A DNA stretch of 64,000 bases. It comes from Nitrosomonas sp. Nm132 (GTDB taxonomy: Bacteria > Pseudomonadota > Gammaproteobacteria > Burkholderiales > Nitrosomonadaceae). The stretch lies in NCBI RefSeq assembly GCF_900100485.1, contig NZ_FNDH01000012.1, positions 1 through 64,000 on the forward strand. The letters run 5' to 3'. How positions within the stretch are numbered: the first letter of the stretch is position 1; every line of letters begins with the position of its first letter. The notes under the pieces are model-generated. The model was not told the DNA's origin and searched no databases. It was given only the letters and a program-made list of their open reading frames with translations. This document shows, piece by piece, positions 20,156 through 29,259 of the stretch. The translations under genes were made by a program, and so were the position numbers.

Positions 20156-20794
20156 TCAATCGTTCTTATGACGGTCGTGCTGATAACGTCCGATCAATTC
20201 TGTATACAGAATAATATGACCTTGCATGGCTTTTTCCAGTTCCAGTTTAGTAGGGTGTTTCAAATCAGGTAGTACAGTATCTAGCGCATAAAGCTTATGG
20301 AAATAGCGATGAATGCCTATTGGGGGGCAGGGCCCGCCATAACCGGTGCGCTTCCAGTCATTAATTCCTTGTAAAGTTCCTGTTGGCAGTTCATTTGCGG
20401 CAACATTTTCAGGCAGACCATTAGCCTGTGGAGGGATGTTGTATAGTACCCAATGCACCCACGTCATTTTGGGAGCAGCAGGATCGGGTGCATCCGGGTC
20501 ATCGACGATCAGAACGAGGCTCTTGGTGCGATCGGGTATTCCTGACCATAAAAGGGCTGGTGAAATATCTTGGCTGTCACAGGTGTATGAGGCAGGAATC
20601 ATACCATTATGGGAAAAGGAGGAGGATGTCAGTGTAAGGGTCATAATATTTTCCTTATTAATTTGAGCCGTGCTCATTTCTGCACGGCTAGTTTGAATAG
20701 GAATAAAGATAAGCGTGATCGTGAATACTATTACCAGATGGAAAAGACAAATACAACCAATACTTCCTGGATTATTTTTACGATAATATTTCAT
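20156..20794 (-). CDS. YbhB/YbcL-family (PEBP, Raf kinase inhibitor-like) exported protein
   Basis: The C-terminal 160 residues are a phosphatidylethanolamine-binding-protein domain: SYTCDSQDISPALLWSGIP, VLIVDDPDAPDP, TWVHWVLYNIPP and GYGGPCPPIGIHRYFHKLYA are the family's conserved ligand-pocket segments. The first 40 residues contain a hydrophobic stretch (LFHLVIVFTITLIFI) followed by SRAEM, consistent with export. The bacterial members have no settled function. Transcribed away from the divergent gene at 20848. Confidence 0.9.
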   Translation of the reverse strand: MKYYRKNNPGSIGCICLFHLVIVFTITLIFIPIQTSRAEMSTAQINKENIMTLTLTSSSFSHNGMIPASYTCDSQDISPALLWSGIPDRTKSLVLIVDDPDAPDPAAPKMTWVHWVLYNIPPQANGLPENVAANELPTGTLQGINDWKRTGYGGPCPPIGIHRYFHKLYALDTVLPDLKHPTKLELEKAMQGHIILYTELIGRYQHDRHKND

Positions 20795-20847
20795 ATTCTT
20801 GCCTTCTCTTTACAAGCTATCAATCATCTTGTTTTTATAGCGCATGT

Positions 20848-21630
20848 ATGAGCAAAGGAAAAGAAATTATTAATCTGAAAAAGGAGGATTTGAATCCTGG
20901 CCGGGTTTTGGAGGAAAATGATTTTTTAAGTCCACCCGATTTGGTAGCGAGACTGGGTGGAAGCTATGCCGCAAAGCTTGGAATTAATCTCCATAGCTTA
21001 AATCCTGATGAAATTTACAAATGGTTTATAGCTGCTGTACTCTATGGTGCGCCTATTCCGGGAAGTATTGCTACCCGTGCCTGGCACATATTTGCAGATA
21101 GTGACATCCTGATGCCAGAGAGAATGATAGACAGTGGCTGGGACAAGCTTGTTGCCCTTCTCGATCAGGGGGGATATGTGCGCTATGATTATAAAACGGC
21201 AACCAAACTACTCGATATAAATCGTGCTTTGCTTGAACGCTATGATGGAAATTTTAATATCCTTCATGCGGCTGCTATTGATTCCGGTGATCTGGCACGG
21301 CGCATCATGGAATTGGGTAAAGGAATAGGTAAGGTAACTACTTATATTTTCTTGCGCGAGTTGCGTGGCAAGTGGCAAAAAGCAGACCCGCCTTTTTCAT
21401 CACTCGCATTCACAGCGGCTCAGATGCTTGGTTATCTTCCTAATAATATCAACAATGATTCTGGTGAGATAATTGCCTATTTACAAGGTCTATGGGAGAA
21501 GTACGAGATGGCGGCAGAAAGTTTTTGTGATTTTGAAGCGGCATTGATTAGGAAAGGGTTGGACATTCGCCGCCATACAGTCCGTAATCAAGCAATCAGG
21601 CTGAAAGACCGTCATTTACATAGCGGATAG
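20848..21630 (+). CDS. Uncharacterised protein with a possible helix-hairpin-helix
   Basis: The 260-residue soluble protein was not assigned to a named family. No signal peptide is visible. A central segment, LGKGIGKVTTYIFLRELRG (near 160-178), resembles the helix-hairpin-helix of DNA glycosylases (G-x-G-K-x-T), and the region before it (NILHAAAIDSGDLARRIMEL) is helical. The catalytic Lys/Asp pattern of HhH-GPD enzymes was not clearly seen. A DNA-binding or repair role is possible, but only from this loop. It starts 53 bp from the divergent PEBP gene, so the two may share a control region. Confidence 0.6.
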   Translation: MSKGKEIINLKKEDLNPGRVLEENDFLSPPDLVARLGGSYAAKLGINLHSLNPDEIYKWFIAAVLYGAPIPGSIATRAWHIFADSDILMPERMIDSGWDKLVALLDQGGYVRYDYKTATKLLDINRALLERYDGNFNILHAAAIDSGDLARRIMELGKGIGKVTTYIFLRELRGKWQKADPPFSSLAFTAAQMLGYLPNNINNDSGEIIAYLQGLWEKYEMAAESFCDFEAALIRKGLDIRRHTVRNQAIRLKDRHLHSG

Positions 21631-21666
21631 CTCCAAGGCGGAATGGGATAAGGAATCGGGGTATTT

Positions 21667-21831
21667 TTATTTGCGATGACTGAATATCAGTGCGGCAATT
21701 TCTACACCCAAGCCAAGACTAAGAAGAATCACGCCAACCCAAGCATTTTCTGGTGCCAGTAAGATAAGTATACCTCCCAAAATGAATAGTGAGATGGATA
21801 AAATCCGTTTGATACGAGGGTTCCTGATCAT
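21667..21831 (-). CDS. Small two-helix membrane protein
   Basis: A 54-residue minus-strand frame starts at 21831 with a strong GGGAG ribosome-binding site 9 bp upstream and stops at 21667. It starts with basic residues (MIRNPRIKR) and forms two hydrophobic helices (ILSISLFILGGILILLA and AWVGVILLSLGLGVEIAALI) with a short PEN turn, ending in SHRK. This looks like a DUF-type small inner-membrane protein. It converges with the gene ending at 21630. Function unknown. Confidence 0.55.
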   Translation of the reverse strand: MIRNPRIKRILSISLFILGGILILLAPENAWVGVILLSLGLGVEIAALIFSHRK

Positions 21832-22218
21832 AACTATTGCTCCCTATCATGCTGAAAAATTTTATATATGTTTACAGCTACTTTGAATTCCCAGCTATTT
21901 TCTGAATACTTGAAGAAAAAAGTTTATCAAGATTAATATAGAGTGAATTCTATACCAATTAGTGCTTTTGTACGTTCATAGCGCGCCCGGAATTTGTTTT
22001 GCAGGGGTTGAAAATAAAATGAGTATGCCTATATTAAGACTAGTGCTCATTGTTTCTTATATGATCAATGATGAGTATCAAAGCGCTTTTCGGAATTTAT
22101 AGACATCAGGAAATAAGAAGCGCTAATGGAAAATGTCAGGGTAAAGCTAAAAATTTTCTCAAAGGCATTTTCTGAATGTAAGAATCTTGTCGCAAGATGA
22201 GGTAGGCAAGTATGCTGC
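21832..22218. other. Gene-free stretch upstream of hsp20
   Basis: About 390 bp without a convincing open frame. It contains TTGAAA near 22012 followed by an AT-rich segment, possibly a heat-shock-type promoter, but the match is too loose to call. Confidence 0.3.
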
Positions 22219-22231
22219 AAGGAAATTCCTT
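22219..22231. promoter_or_regulatory. 13-bp palindrome upstream of hsp20
   Basis: AAGGAAATTCCTT is a perfect dyad 59 bp before the hsp20 start. An identical copy lies at 57459-57471 upstream of a response-regulator gene. It may be an operator; the binding protein is not known. Confidence 0.4.
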
Positions 22232-22289
22232 GGAGATACCCAGACTTAAAGGTACTTTTATACTTTTATTGTGATATGGAGATTATTAA

Positions 22290-22727
22290 ATGGCTATTAC
22301 TCGTTATGAACCTTGGGGATTATTGACTCAGCTTCAGAAAGAACTAGAGCAGATGCGAGGTGATGTAGCAAGAGAAGGTTCCTCTGCTACGGCAGAGTGG
22401 GTTCCGGCTGTGGATATCAAGGAGGCATCTGATAAGTTTGTGTTGCATGCTGATCTGCCTGGAGTCAAGCCAGAGGAAATAGATATCAGTATGGAGAATG
22501 GGGTATTGACGATTAAGGGTGAGAAGAAAACCGAAGCTAAGACTGAAAAAGAGGGCTACAAACGTGTTGAGAGAACATATGGCTCTTTTTATCGGCGCTT
22601 TAGTCTGCCAGATACAGCAAACCCCGACGCAATCTCAGCTGTTTCTAAACATGGCGTGCTGGAGATTGTTATTCCTAAACGGGAATCGGTTCAGCCGAAG
22701 AAGATTAGTGTAACATCACCTGAGTAA
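22290..22727 (+). CDS. Hsp20 small heat-shock protein
   Basis: Small heat-shock proteins hold unfolding proteins for later refolding by DnaK/ClpB. The alpha-crystallin domain covers about 40-135: VPAVDIKEASDKFVLHADLP at its start, the ENGVLTIKGEKK strand, and the conserved KHGVLEIVIPK near its end. The short C-terminal tail carries the I-x-V anchor (KKISV). The 145-residue length is typical of class A proteins. It has a strong ribosome-binding site (TGGAG) and its own terminator. Confidence 0.93.
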   Translation: MAITRYEPWGLLTQLQKELEQMRGDVAREGSSATAEWVPAVDIKEASDKFVLHADLPGVKPEEIDISMENGVLTIKGEKKTEAKTEKEGYKRVERTYGSFYRRFSLPDTANPDAISAVSKHGVLEIVIPKRESVQPKKISVTSPE

Positions 22728-22731
22728 TGAG

Positions 22732-22751
22732 ATGGAGCCTTCGGGCTCCAT
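22732..22751 (+). terminator. hsp20 terminator
   Basis: ATGGAGCC (22732-22739) pairs with GGCTCCAT (22744-22751) around a stable TTCG tetraloop and is followed by TCTTTT, directly after the hsp20 stop. Confidence 0.85.
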
Positions 22752-22857
22752 TCTTTTCGGAATGACTGGAATAAAAAACATCCCTGTAAAATAATTATTT
22801 TACTGAGTCCTCCAATTCATGAAAGAATTGCGCGCTTACTAATTTTCTTGTTTCTTC

Positions 22858-24774
22858 ATGCCTCTCATAACGCTTGAAAATGCCAGTCTGGCATTTGGTC
22901 ATCATGCATTACTGGATCACGTGAATCTGCAGCTTGATGCAGGTGAACGTATAGGTTTAATTGGCCGTAATGGTAGTGGTAAATCGAGTCTTCTACGTGC
23001 AATAGCAGGGGAGATTAAACTGGATGACGGCAAGCTCTGGTATGCACCGGAGTTGAAATTGGTCTATGTGCCACAGGAACCTCAATTTGAGGTCGGGAGC
23101 ACAGTATTTCAGGAAGTATCCAAAGGAGTTGGCAATCTGAGCCAGGCATTGCTTGAGTATCATAAAATTTCTCATGCTTTGAGCGAGAGCGGAGAAAATA
23201 CGCAAGCACTGCTTGAGCGCTTGCAGGATTTGCAAAACATGCTGGAGGTACAAGATGGTTGGCGTATTCAAACCAGGGTTGATACAGTGATTGATCGACT
23301 TGGGTTGCTTGCAGATGCGCAGATAGAAAGCCTTTCAGGTGGAGTAAGAAAACGGGTTGCGCTGGCACGCGCTCTGGTAGCTATGCCGGATGTGCTGTTA
23401 CTGGATGAACCGACCAATCATCTAGATTTTTTTTCTATAGAATGGTTAGAGGGTTTACTCAAAGATTTTGCCGGTAGTGTCATTTTTATCACGCATGATC
23501 GCCGCTTTCTAGATAATGTGGTTACGCGAATTATTGAACTTGATCGCGGGCGTCTGGAAAATTTTCCGGGTAATTTTGCAGAATACCAGCAGAAAAAAGC
23601 AGAGCTTCTTGAAATTGAAGCAGTGCATCATCAGAAATTTGATAGAGCACTGGCTCAAGAGGAGATTTGGATACGTAAAGGTGTTCAGGCAAGGTGTACG
23701 CGCAATGAAGGTAGGGTAAGGCGACTAGAAGCATTGCGTCTAGAGCGTGCAGCCCGACGTGGCCGTGTCGGATCAGTTAACTTTAACATCGCGCTGGGAG
23801 AGCGCTCTGGCCAGCTAGTCGCAGAACTGGAGCATATCTCCAAAAGTTACGATGATAAGACTGTTATTAGCGATTTTTCCTGTCGGATCATGCGGGGTGA
23901 TCGAGTAGGGTTGCTGGGTCCGAATGGTGCCGGAAAGTCAACTTTATTGAAACTCATATTAGGAGAGTTGGAGCCCGATTCGGGAAGTATACGGAGGGGG
24001 ACTAAGCTAACAGTAGCTTATTTTGATCAAATGCGGGAGCAGTTAAACGAGGAGTTGACATTGGTGGAATCGATCAGCCAGGGATCTGATTTCATTGAGA
24101 TTAATGGTGAGCGTAAACATGTTATTAGTTATCTGGAAGATTTTTTATTTGCCCCACAGCGTGCTCGTTCACCCGTCAAGTCGTTATCAGGGGGCGAACG
24201 TAATCGGCTGCTGCTGGCTCGTTTATTTACACGACCGGCCAATGTGCTGGTGTTGGACGAACCAACCAACGATCTCGATATTGAAACGCTTGAATTACTG
24301 GAAATGCTACTACAGAGCTATACTGGTACATTGTTTCTAGTCAGTCATGATCGCGCATTTCTCGATAATGTAGTCACCCAGGTGATTACCTTTGAAGGTA
24401 ATGGCATTTTGAGAGAGTACGTGGGAGGGTATGAGGATTGGGTTCAGAGTAAGCACGCTAGGGAAATGGTGCTCCAGCAGGCAGGGGAAGTATCTAAATC
24501 TTCTACAGTTTCTCAGGATAAAAGAACTAAATCTATATCTCGTATTAAATTGAATTATCAAGAAACGCGTGAATTAGCAGCTTTGCCTGAAAAAATCGAT
24601 TTACTGGAGAAAGAGCAATCATCTATTACTATGCGATTGAGTGATCCTACAATTTATCGAAATTTCCCTGATGAGAGCAGGGCTTTGCAAAAGCGATTTT
24701 CTGCAATAGAGCAAGAGCTGGCAAATTGCTTTGCGCGCTGGGAAGAGTTGGAATCCAAGCAATCAGCAGTATAG
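22858..24774 (+). CDS. uup: ABC-F family ATPase, Uup type
   Basis: ABC-F proteins are soluble twin-ATPases that act on ribosomes; Uup also affects transposon excision. Two nucleotide-binding domains are visible: Walker A GRNGSGKSS (about 37-45) and GPNGAGKST, signatures LSGGVRKR and LSGGERNR, Walker B VLLLDEPTNHLD and VLVLDEPTNDLD. The linker between the domains is helical, and the C-terminal 70 or so residues form a coiled coil (LLEKEQSSITMRL), as in Uup. The 638-residue length fits Uup rather than EttA. The symbol is assigned by domain plan and length. Confidence 0.85.
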   Translation: MPLITLENASLAFGHHALLDHVNLQLDAGERIGLIGRNGSGKSSLLRAIAGEIKLDDGKLWYAPELKLVYVPQEPQFEVGSTVFQEVSKGVGNLSQALLEYHKISHALSESGENTQALLERLQDLQNMLEVQDGWRIQTRVDTVIDRLGLLADAQIESLSGGVRKRVALARALVAMPDVLLLDEPTNHLDFFSIEWLEGLLKDFAGSVIFITHDRRFLDNVVTRIIELDRGRLENFPGNFAEYQQKKAELLEIEAVHHQKFDRALAQEEIWIRKGVQARCTRNEGRVRRLEALRLERAARRGRVGSVNFNIALGERSGQLVAELEHISKSYDDKTVISDFSCRIMRGDRVGLLGPNGAGKSTLLKLILGELEPDSGSIRRGTKLTVAYFDQMREQLNEELTLVESISQGSDFIEINGERKHVISYLEDFLFAPQRARSPVKSLSGGERNRLLLARLFTRPANVLVLDEPTNDLDIETLELLEMLLQSYTGTLFLVSHDRAFLDNVVTQVITFEGNGILREYVGGYEDWVQSKHAREMVLQQAGEVSKSSTVSQDKRTKSISRIKLNYQETRELAALPEKIDLLEKEQSSITMRLSDPTIYRNFPDESRALQKRFSAIEQELANCFARWEELESKQSAV

Positions 24775-24889
24775 AGTTAGAAAGAGATTGTTGATTTCCC
24801 TATCCACAATAGGGAGATTACTATTACATTCATTGACTTAACATGGTTCATCGTTTAAAGTTCAGCTTTTTTAGAGGAGGACGCACAAA

Positions 24890-25216
24890 GTGAAAAAGTC
24901 AGCAGCTGTTAAATTATTACTTGCTACTGGCATGTTTCTGGCATTTTCTGGCGTAGTGCAGGCAGCCGGTGATGCTGAAGCAGCCAAGACCAAAATTTCC
25001 ATGTGTGTAGGTTGCCATGGAATAGAGGGATATCGTACATCTTATCCTGTTGTTTATCATGTTCCGAAATTGGGCGGACAACATGAAGCCTATTTAGTCA
25101 AAGCGCTGAAGGATTATAAATCGGGAGAACGTAAACATCCTACTATGACCGGAATTGCAGCCGTCCTTTCCGATCAGGATATTGAAGATTTGGCTGCTTA
25201 TTACGCCGGTAATTAA
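24890..25216 (+). CDS. Small periplasmic class I cytochrome c (first of a pair)
   Basis: A Sec signal peptide ends near VQAAG (residue 26). The heme site CVGCH is at 39-43, and a distal Met lies in KHPTMTGIAA, so the heme is probably His/Met ligated. Family style is that of cytochrome c4/c553 single domains (LGGQHEAYLVKALKDYKSGE). The GTG start at 24890 has a strong GGAGGA ribosome-binding site. It is 24 bp upstream of a similar cytochrome gene, so the two likely arose by tandem duplication and are co-transcribed. Probable soluble electron carrier. Confidence 0.9.
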   Translation: MKKSAAVKLLLATGMFLAFSGVVQAAGDAEAAKTKISMCVGCHGIEGYRTSYPVVYHVPKLGGQHEAYLVKALKDYKSGERKHPTMTGIAAVLSDQDIEDLAAYYAGN

Positions 25217-25240
25217 TTTTCCCATTTATGCAAGGATAAG

Positions 25241-25573
25241 ATGATTATGAAAAATTTTGTTGTCGCTGCAGTTAGCGGTGTGGTATTTCTCTTTTCCGGG
25301 CAAGGTATTGCAGCTGATATCGAAGCTGGCAAGAAGAAAGCTGAAGAAGTGTGTGCTTCCTGTCATGGAACCGATGGTAATAGTCCTGCCCCAAATTTCC
25401 CTAAAATTGCGGGCCAACCCAGAACTTACCTTGAGAAAGTCTTAAAAGACTATAAGACAGGTGAGCGTAAAGACCCTATCATGGCTGGAATGGCTGCAGC
25501 ACTAAGCAAGGAAGAGATCGAAAACCTGGCTTTTTATTTTTCTAGCCAGTCTGGTTTATATGTGAAGAAATAG
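25241..25573 (+). CDS. Small periplasmic class I cytochrome c (second of a pair)
   Basis: Signal peptide through about residue 25 (IAADI), heme motif CASCH at 38-42 and a distal Met in KDPIMAGMAAAL. It shares the fold and many residues with the preceding gene (KVLKDYKTGERK versus KALKDYKSGERK), supporting duplication and divergence. An ATG at 25247 is an alternative start; both are within reach of the AAGGA site. It is followed by a strong terminator, so the two cytochromes form a closed transcription unit. Likely a c553-type carrier for the oxidases or denitrifying enzymes. Confidence 0.9.
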   Translation: MIMKNFVVAAVSGVVFLFSGQGIAADIEAGKKKAEEVCASCHGTDGNSPAPNFPKIAGQPRTYLEKVLKDYKTGERKDPIMAGMAAALSKEEIENLAFYFSSQSGLYVKK

Positions 25574-25635
25574 TTTGTTGTCAGAATGAGCAGAGAGATC
25601 GTGTCTTGCTTATTCAGGAAGAAATAAAAACTGAG

Positions 25636-25665
25636 AACGGAATGTATGGTTTCATACATTCCGTT
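25636..25665 (+). terminator. Terminator after the cytochrome pair
   Basis: AACGGAATGTATG (25636-25648) pairs perfectly with CATACATTCCGTT (25653-25665) around GTTT and runs into a T-tract. The A-poor left side makes it mainly a plus-strand terminator, though it also faces the end of the DUF1841 gene. Confidence 0.9.
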
Positions 25666-25676
25666 TTTTTATTGAT

Positions 25677-26108
25677 CTACCTGTCTATCCATTTATCCAG
25701 GCAATCAAGGTAAATCCGCGCATCTGGCGGCGTTTGGTTACGCTGCGCCTGCCAAAGCATTTCAGCCAGGCATTCGATAATCAGGTGAGTGGCATCATGC
25801 TCATTTCCGGTTTTTTCCAGCAAAAGTTCAAATTTCTTGCGAATTCCAACCGGTTGATCAATAGAAAGCTGCTCTTTAATGGCAACATGCATGCTCATAT
25901 GAAGAAAGGGATTGGTTTCTCCCATTTCGGGGAAATAGTTTTTATCATGATAGCGCTCGCTATCATCAAGCATGCGTTGATATTCAGGATGGGATAATAT
26001 TACTTCCAGTGCGATGGTTTCAATGCCGGACAGGATTTCTTTTTGGCGGTATTTACGCCAAGTATCGAAGAATAGCTGACGAACCTGTTCTCTCGTTGGA
26101 TTAAACAT
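25677..26108 (-). CDS. DUF1841 family protein
   Basis: The 143-residue sequence has the DUF1841 pattern: MFNPTREQVRQLFFDTWRKY at the start, NPFLHMSMHVAIKEQLSIDQ in the centre and ECLAEMLWQAQRN near the end. The protein is helical and soluble, without known function. It overlaps nth by 8 bp in the same direction; this pairing with nth recurs in betaproteobacteria, so co-expression is likely. Confidence 0.85.
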   Translation of the reverse strand: MFNPTREQVRQLFFDTWRKYRQKEILSGIETIALEVILSHPEYQRMLDDSERYHDKNYFPEMGETNPFLHMSMHVAIKEQLSIDQPVGIRKKFELLLEKTGNEHDATHLIIECLAEMLWQAQRNQTPPDARIYLDCLDKWIDR

Positions 26109-26772
26109 CTAGGGGGGGCATTCCAGCAATATGATTATTTTCTAGGTTTTTATACTTGTATTCACACAAGTCATTGATAAGGCAGCGACTACATGCGGGT
26201 TTTCTTGCCGTGCACACATATCTTCCATGGAGAATCAGCCAGTGATGTGCATCATGGCGAAATTCAGCGGGTACAAACTTCAGGAGCTTATGTTCAACCA
26301 AGAGTACATTCCTGCCGGGCGCAAGACCCGTTCGATTGGAGACACGAAAAATATGGGTATCCACGGCAATGGTCGGTTCTCCGAAGGCAGTATTTAAAAT
26401 AACGTTAGCCGTTTTGCGTCCCACCCCTGGTAACTTCTCAAGTTCATCTCGTGTTTCCGGTACCTGGCTATGATGATGTTGAATAAGTAATTGGCACATG
26501 CCCAGTATATTTTTTGCTTTTGTTCGATATAAGCCAATACTTTGAATCAGGCTACTTAACCCTGCTTCACCCAGCGCTATTATTTTTTCGGGTGTATTGG
26601 CCAATGGGAAAAGTCTTCTTGTTGCCAGATTGACACTCTTGTCTGTAGCTTGTGCTGAAAGTATTACAGCTACGAGTAACTCGAATGAGGTAGTATATTC
26701 AAGTTCAGTTGTCGGATGAGGGTTGGCGGCTTTGAAGCGCGTAAAAATTTCGTGACGTTTGGCGGCATTCAT
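26101..26772 (-). CDS. nth: Endonuclease III (DNA glycosylase/AP lyase)
   Basis: Nth removes oxidised pyrimidines and nicks the abasic site. The helix-hairpin-helix LPGVGRKTANVIL is followed by the catalytic Lys/Asp segment with VDTHIFRVSNRTGL. At the C-terminus four cysteines spaced C-x6-C-x2-C-x5-C (CTARKPACSRCLINDLC) bind the 4Fe-4S cluster. The 223-residue length is normal. It lies 12 bp after rsxB and overlaps the DUF1841 gene, within a compact minus-strand run. Confidence 0.95.
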   Translation of the reverse strand: MNAAKRHEIFTRFKAANPHPTTELEYTTSFELLVAVILSAQATDKSVNLATRRLFPLANTPEKIIALGEAGLSSLIQSIGLYRTKAKNILGMCQLLIQHHHSQVPETRDELEKLPGVGRKTANVILNTAFGEPTIAVDTHIFRVSNRTGLAPGRNVLLVEHKLLKFVPAEFRHDAHHWLILHGRYVCTARKPACSRCLINDLCEYKYKNLENNHIAGMPPLDV

Positions 26773-26784
26773 GGTTTAGAGCAA

Positions 26785-27474
26785 TTATTTCTGATCAATT
26801 GTCTCAGCGCGGATTGCAAGGGCGCGCTCTAATGCAGCTTGAACGGCTGCTTTTTTTAGATGAACATTCCCTGTAACAGGCTGAGATCCTTTTGCTGCTA
26901 ATGATTTCTGTACAAATTTCTCGGCCTGTTTTTGTTTTTCGCAATCGAGTCTCTGTAATCTGAATTGATGACGCGTCCGTGCACGATCTGCAGCTTTCAG
27001 TTTCATTTCCCGAGCCTGGTTTTCAGGATAAGGAGCAATAGGAATCATGTTAATGCAATCTACCGGGCAGGGAGTCACGCACCGTTCGCATCCGGTGCAT
27101 TCTTCTGTGATGACGGTATGGATTTGCTTGGCTGCACCTATAATCGCATCGACAGGGCAAACCTGTATACAGAACGTGCAGCCAATGCATTGCTCTTCGT
27201 TGATAAAAGCAACCGATTTAGCTTTGGGTATGCCATGCGCCGTGTTGAGTGGTTTGAATGCTACGCCTAGTAAGTCAGCAAGGTTCTGGATACCCTCGAC
27301 ATCTCCGGGTGGGCATTGATTGATATCGGCATGGCCTTCTGCAATAGCAGTCGCATAAGGTAGGCAGCCTGGGAAGCCACATTGACCACATTGCGTTTGC
27401 GGCAGAATAGCATCGATTTGTTCTATTAATTTACGTTTGTCAGCCATCATGAGGGGATGTGCAAATTGCTTCAA
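26785..27474 (-). CDS. rsxB: RnfB/RsxB-type ferredoxin subunit, stand-alone
   Basis: The protein has an N-terminal 4Fe-4S domain ([13 protein letters not shown]) and two ferredoxin clusters, [14 protein letters not shown] and [14 protein letters not shown]. It lacks the N-terminal membrane helix of complete RnfB proteins. The other rnf/rsx genes are not nearby, so this is the stand-alone form that accompanies nth in betaproteobacteria; it may serve as an electron donor for iron-sulfur enzymes. The ATG at 27450 or 27447 is a better start than 27474, because it leaves only a short overlap with pyrD. About 14% of the C-terminus is low-complexity ([15 protein letters not shown]). Confidence 0.85.
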   Translation of the reverse strand: MKQFAHPLMMADKRKLIEQIDAILPQTQCGQCGFPGCLPYATAIAEGHADINQCPPGDVEGIQNLADLLGVAFKPLNTAHGIPKAKSVAFINEEQCIGCTFCIQVCPVDAIIGAAKQIHTVITEECTGCERCVTPCPVDCINMIPIAPYPENQAREMKLKAADRARTRHQFRLQRLDCEKQKQAEKFVQKSLAAKGSQPVTGNVHLKKAAVQAALERALAIRAETIDQK

Positions 27475-28465
27475 CAGATTGGCGTATCAGATCAGGGCCA
27501 TGGTAAATCAGGCCTGTATAGATTTGGATTAGATTCGCTCCCGCTTCTATTTTTTCCTTTGCATCTTCAGCAGACATGATGCCGCCGACACCGATAATAG
27601 GTATCGCCTCTTGCAGTAAGCCATGTAGCTTTTTAATTACCTGGGTGCTGAGTGTTTTGAGTGGTGCGCCGCTCAAGCCACCCGTTTCTTTGGAAAGGGG
27701 TAAATGATCTAGATTCTGACGCGAAATAGTCGTATTGGTAGCGATAACGCCATCGATTCGGTATTTCATCAGTAGCAGAGCAATCGCTTCGAGCTGCGGT
27801 GATTCTAGATCAGGTGCAATCTTTACAACTAACGGCGTGTATTTACCATGTTGATCACTAAGTTTTGTTTGCTCTGTTTTCAAGATATGCAATAAGTGAT
27901 CAAGCTCGGCAGTATTTTGCAATTGTCTTAAATTGCGGGTATTGGGTGAAGAAATATTGATGGTCACATAACTGGCATAACGATAAATCTTATGCAAACA
28001 AATCAGATAATCTTCTGCGGCTTTATCTACCGGTGTATCGAAATTTTTACCAATGTTAATTCCCAGTATCCCTTGGAAATTTGAGCGCTTAATATTTTCT
28101 ATTAGGTGATCGACGCCGTGGTTATTAAAGCCCATGCGATTGATAATTGCATGGGCTTGAGGAAGGCGAAACAGACGTGGCCGCGGATTACCCGGTTGTG
28201 GACGGGGTGTTACCGTGCCTACCTCGATAAAGCCAAATCCCAGCTTTGCAAGTGCATCTATATAAGCGCCATCTTTATCTAATCCGGCTGCCAGACCAAC
28301 AGGATTAGGAAAATCTAAACCCATTATCTTGCGTGGCTTACAAGCAAACGAACGACCTGGGAGCAATCCAGAGTTTTGGATGTGCTGCAATGCGCTGAGA
28401 GAAAGAGTGTGCGCTGTTTCAGGATCAAGCGTGAATAGCAGCGGACGGAGAAGACGATAGAGCAT
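27440..28465 (-). CDS. pyrD: Dihydroorotate dehydrogenase (quinone), class 2
   Basis: PyrD oxidises dihydroorotate to orotate in pyrimidine synthesis and passes electrons to quinone at the inner membrane. The 341-residue length and the N-terminal helical extension ([17 protein letters not shown]) mark class 2. FMN contacts include [11 protein letters not shown] and the C-terminal [14 protein letters not shown] holds the catalytic serine region. Its 3' end overlaps the rsxB start. Confidence 0.95.
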   Translation of the reverse strand: MLYRLLRPLLFTLDPETAHTLSLSALQHIQNSGLLPGRSFACKPRKIMGLDFPNPVGLAAGLDKDGAYIDALAKLGFGFIEVGTVTPRPQPGNPRPRLFRLPQAHAIINRMGFNNHGVDHLIENIKRSNFQGILGINIGKNFDTPVDKAAEDYLICLHKIYRYASYVTINISSPNTRNLRQLQNTAELDHLLHILKTEQTKLSDQHGKYTPLVVKIAPDLESPQLEAIALLLMKYRIDGVIATNTTISRQNLDHLPLSKETGGLSGAPLKTLSTQVIKKLHGLLQEAIPIIGVGGIMSAEDAKEKIEAGANLIQIYTGLIYHGPDLIRQSVEAICTSPHDG

Positions 28466-28524
28466 TAATGCTTGTTTTACCTTGAAAAGCAGACGAAATT
28501 AAGTAGGACTAGAAGACTACACGA

Positions 28525-29259
28525 TTATCTTTGAGGCGCGCTAAAGGCCTGCCACTGTCCGTTCACTAAACCTTGTAAAGGTTGGAAATTAGCTTTATAG
28601 CTCATTTTTCGGTTTTCTCCAATCCAATAACCCAAATAAAGGTAAGGTAGTTTTTTTATGCGGCATTGCTCTATTTGCCACAAAATATTAAAAGTACCGA
28701 AACTGACATTGGGAGCATCTGGATCGAAGAAAGTATATACCGAAGAGAGACCATCCGGTAATTGATCAATGATGCTGATCATGCGTAGTTGATCATGTTC
28801 ATGGAAGGTGACTAGCCTGGAATCGACGTTGCTTTGCAGCAAAAAGTTGCAGTATTGATCACGGGTATCGTAATCCATCCCGCTATGAGCATGGCGCTTC
28901 ACTTGATAACGTCGATAGAGGCGATAGTGATCAGGGTGGTAATGCAATTTATCTTGTGTGGCTACCAAGTATTGATGCTGCTTCCAAACTCTGCGCTGTG
29001 TCCGGCTGGACGAGAATTGATCAACAATCACACGTACTGGAACGCAGGCTTCGCACTGTTCGCAGCTTGGGCGATAAACAAAACTGCCACTCCGGCGGAA
29101 ACCAGTTTTGATCAGTTGAGCATAAGTGGACGCATCTATCAGATCATCTGGCACCGCAATTTGTGAGCGGGCAAGTTTGCTCGGCAAATAACTGCATGGA
29201 TAAAATTCAGTAGTATGAAATTTCATAACAGGTAAGATAACATCATTCTGGATAGACAT
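28525..29259 (-). CDS. bpt: Aspartate/glutamate leucyltransferase (Bpt)
   Basis: Bpt adds leucine to N-terminal Asp or Glu of proteins, making them N-end-rule substrates for ClpAP. The sequence has the ATE N-terminal cysteine cluster [12 protein letters not shown] after SGSFVYRPS, and the C-terminal domain with [21 protein letters not shown] use the ATG at 29259 (MSIQNDV), because the 12 residues upstream are an artefact of overlap with aat; the overlap is then 17 bp. It is paired with aat, so both bacterial aminoacyl-transferase branches of the N-end rule are encoded together. Confidence 0.92.
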   Translation of the reverse strand: MSIQNDVILPVMKFHTTEFYPCSYLPSKLARSQIAVPDDLIDASTYAQLIKTGFRRSGSFVYRPSCEQCEACVPVRVIVDQFSSSRTQRRVWKQHQYLVATQDKLHYHPDHYRLYRRYQVKRHAHSGMDYDTRDQYCNFLLQSNVDSRLVTFHEHDQLRMISIIDQLPDGLSSVYTFFDPDAPNVSFGTFNILWQIEQCRIKKLPYLYLGYWIGENRKMSYKANFQPLQGLVNGQWQAFSAPQR

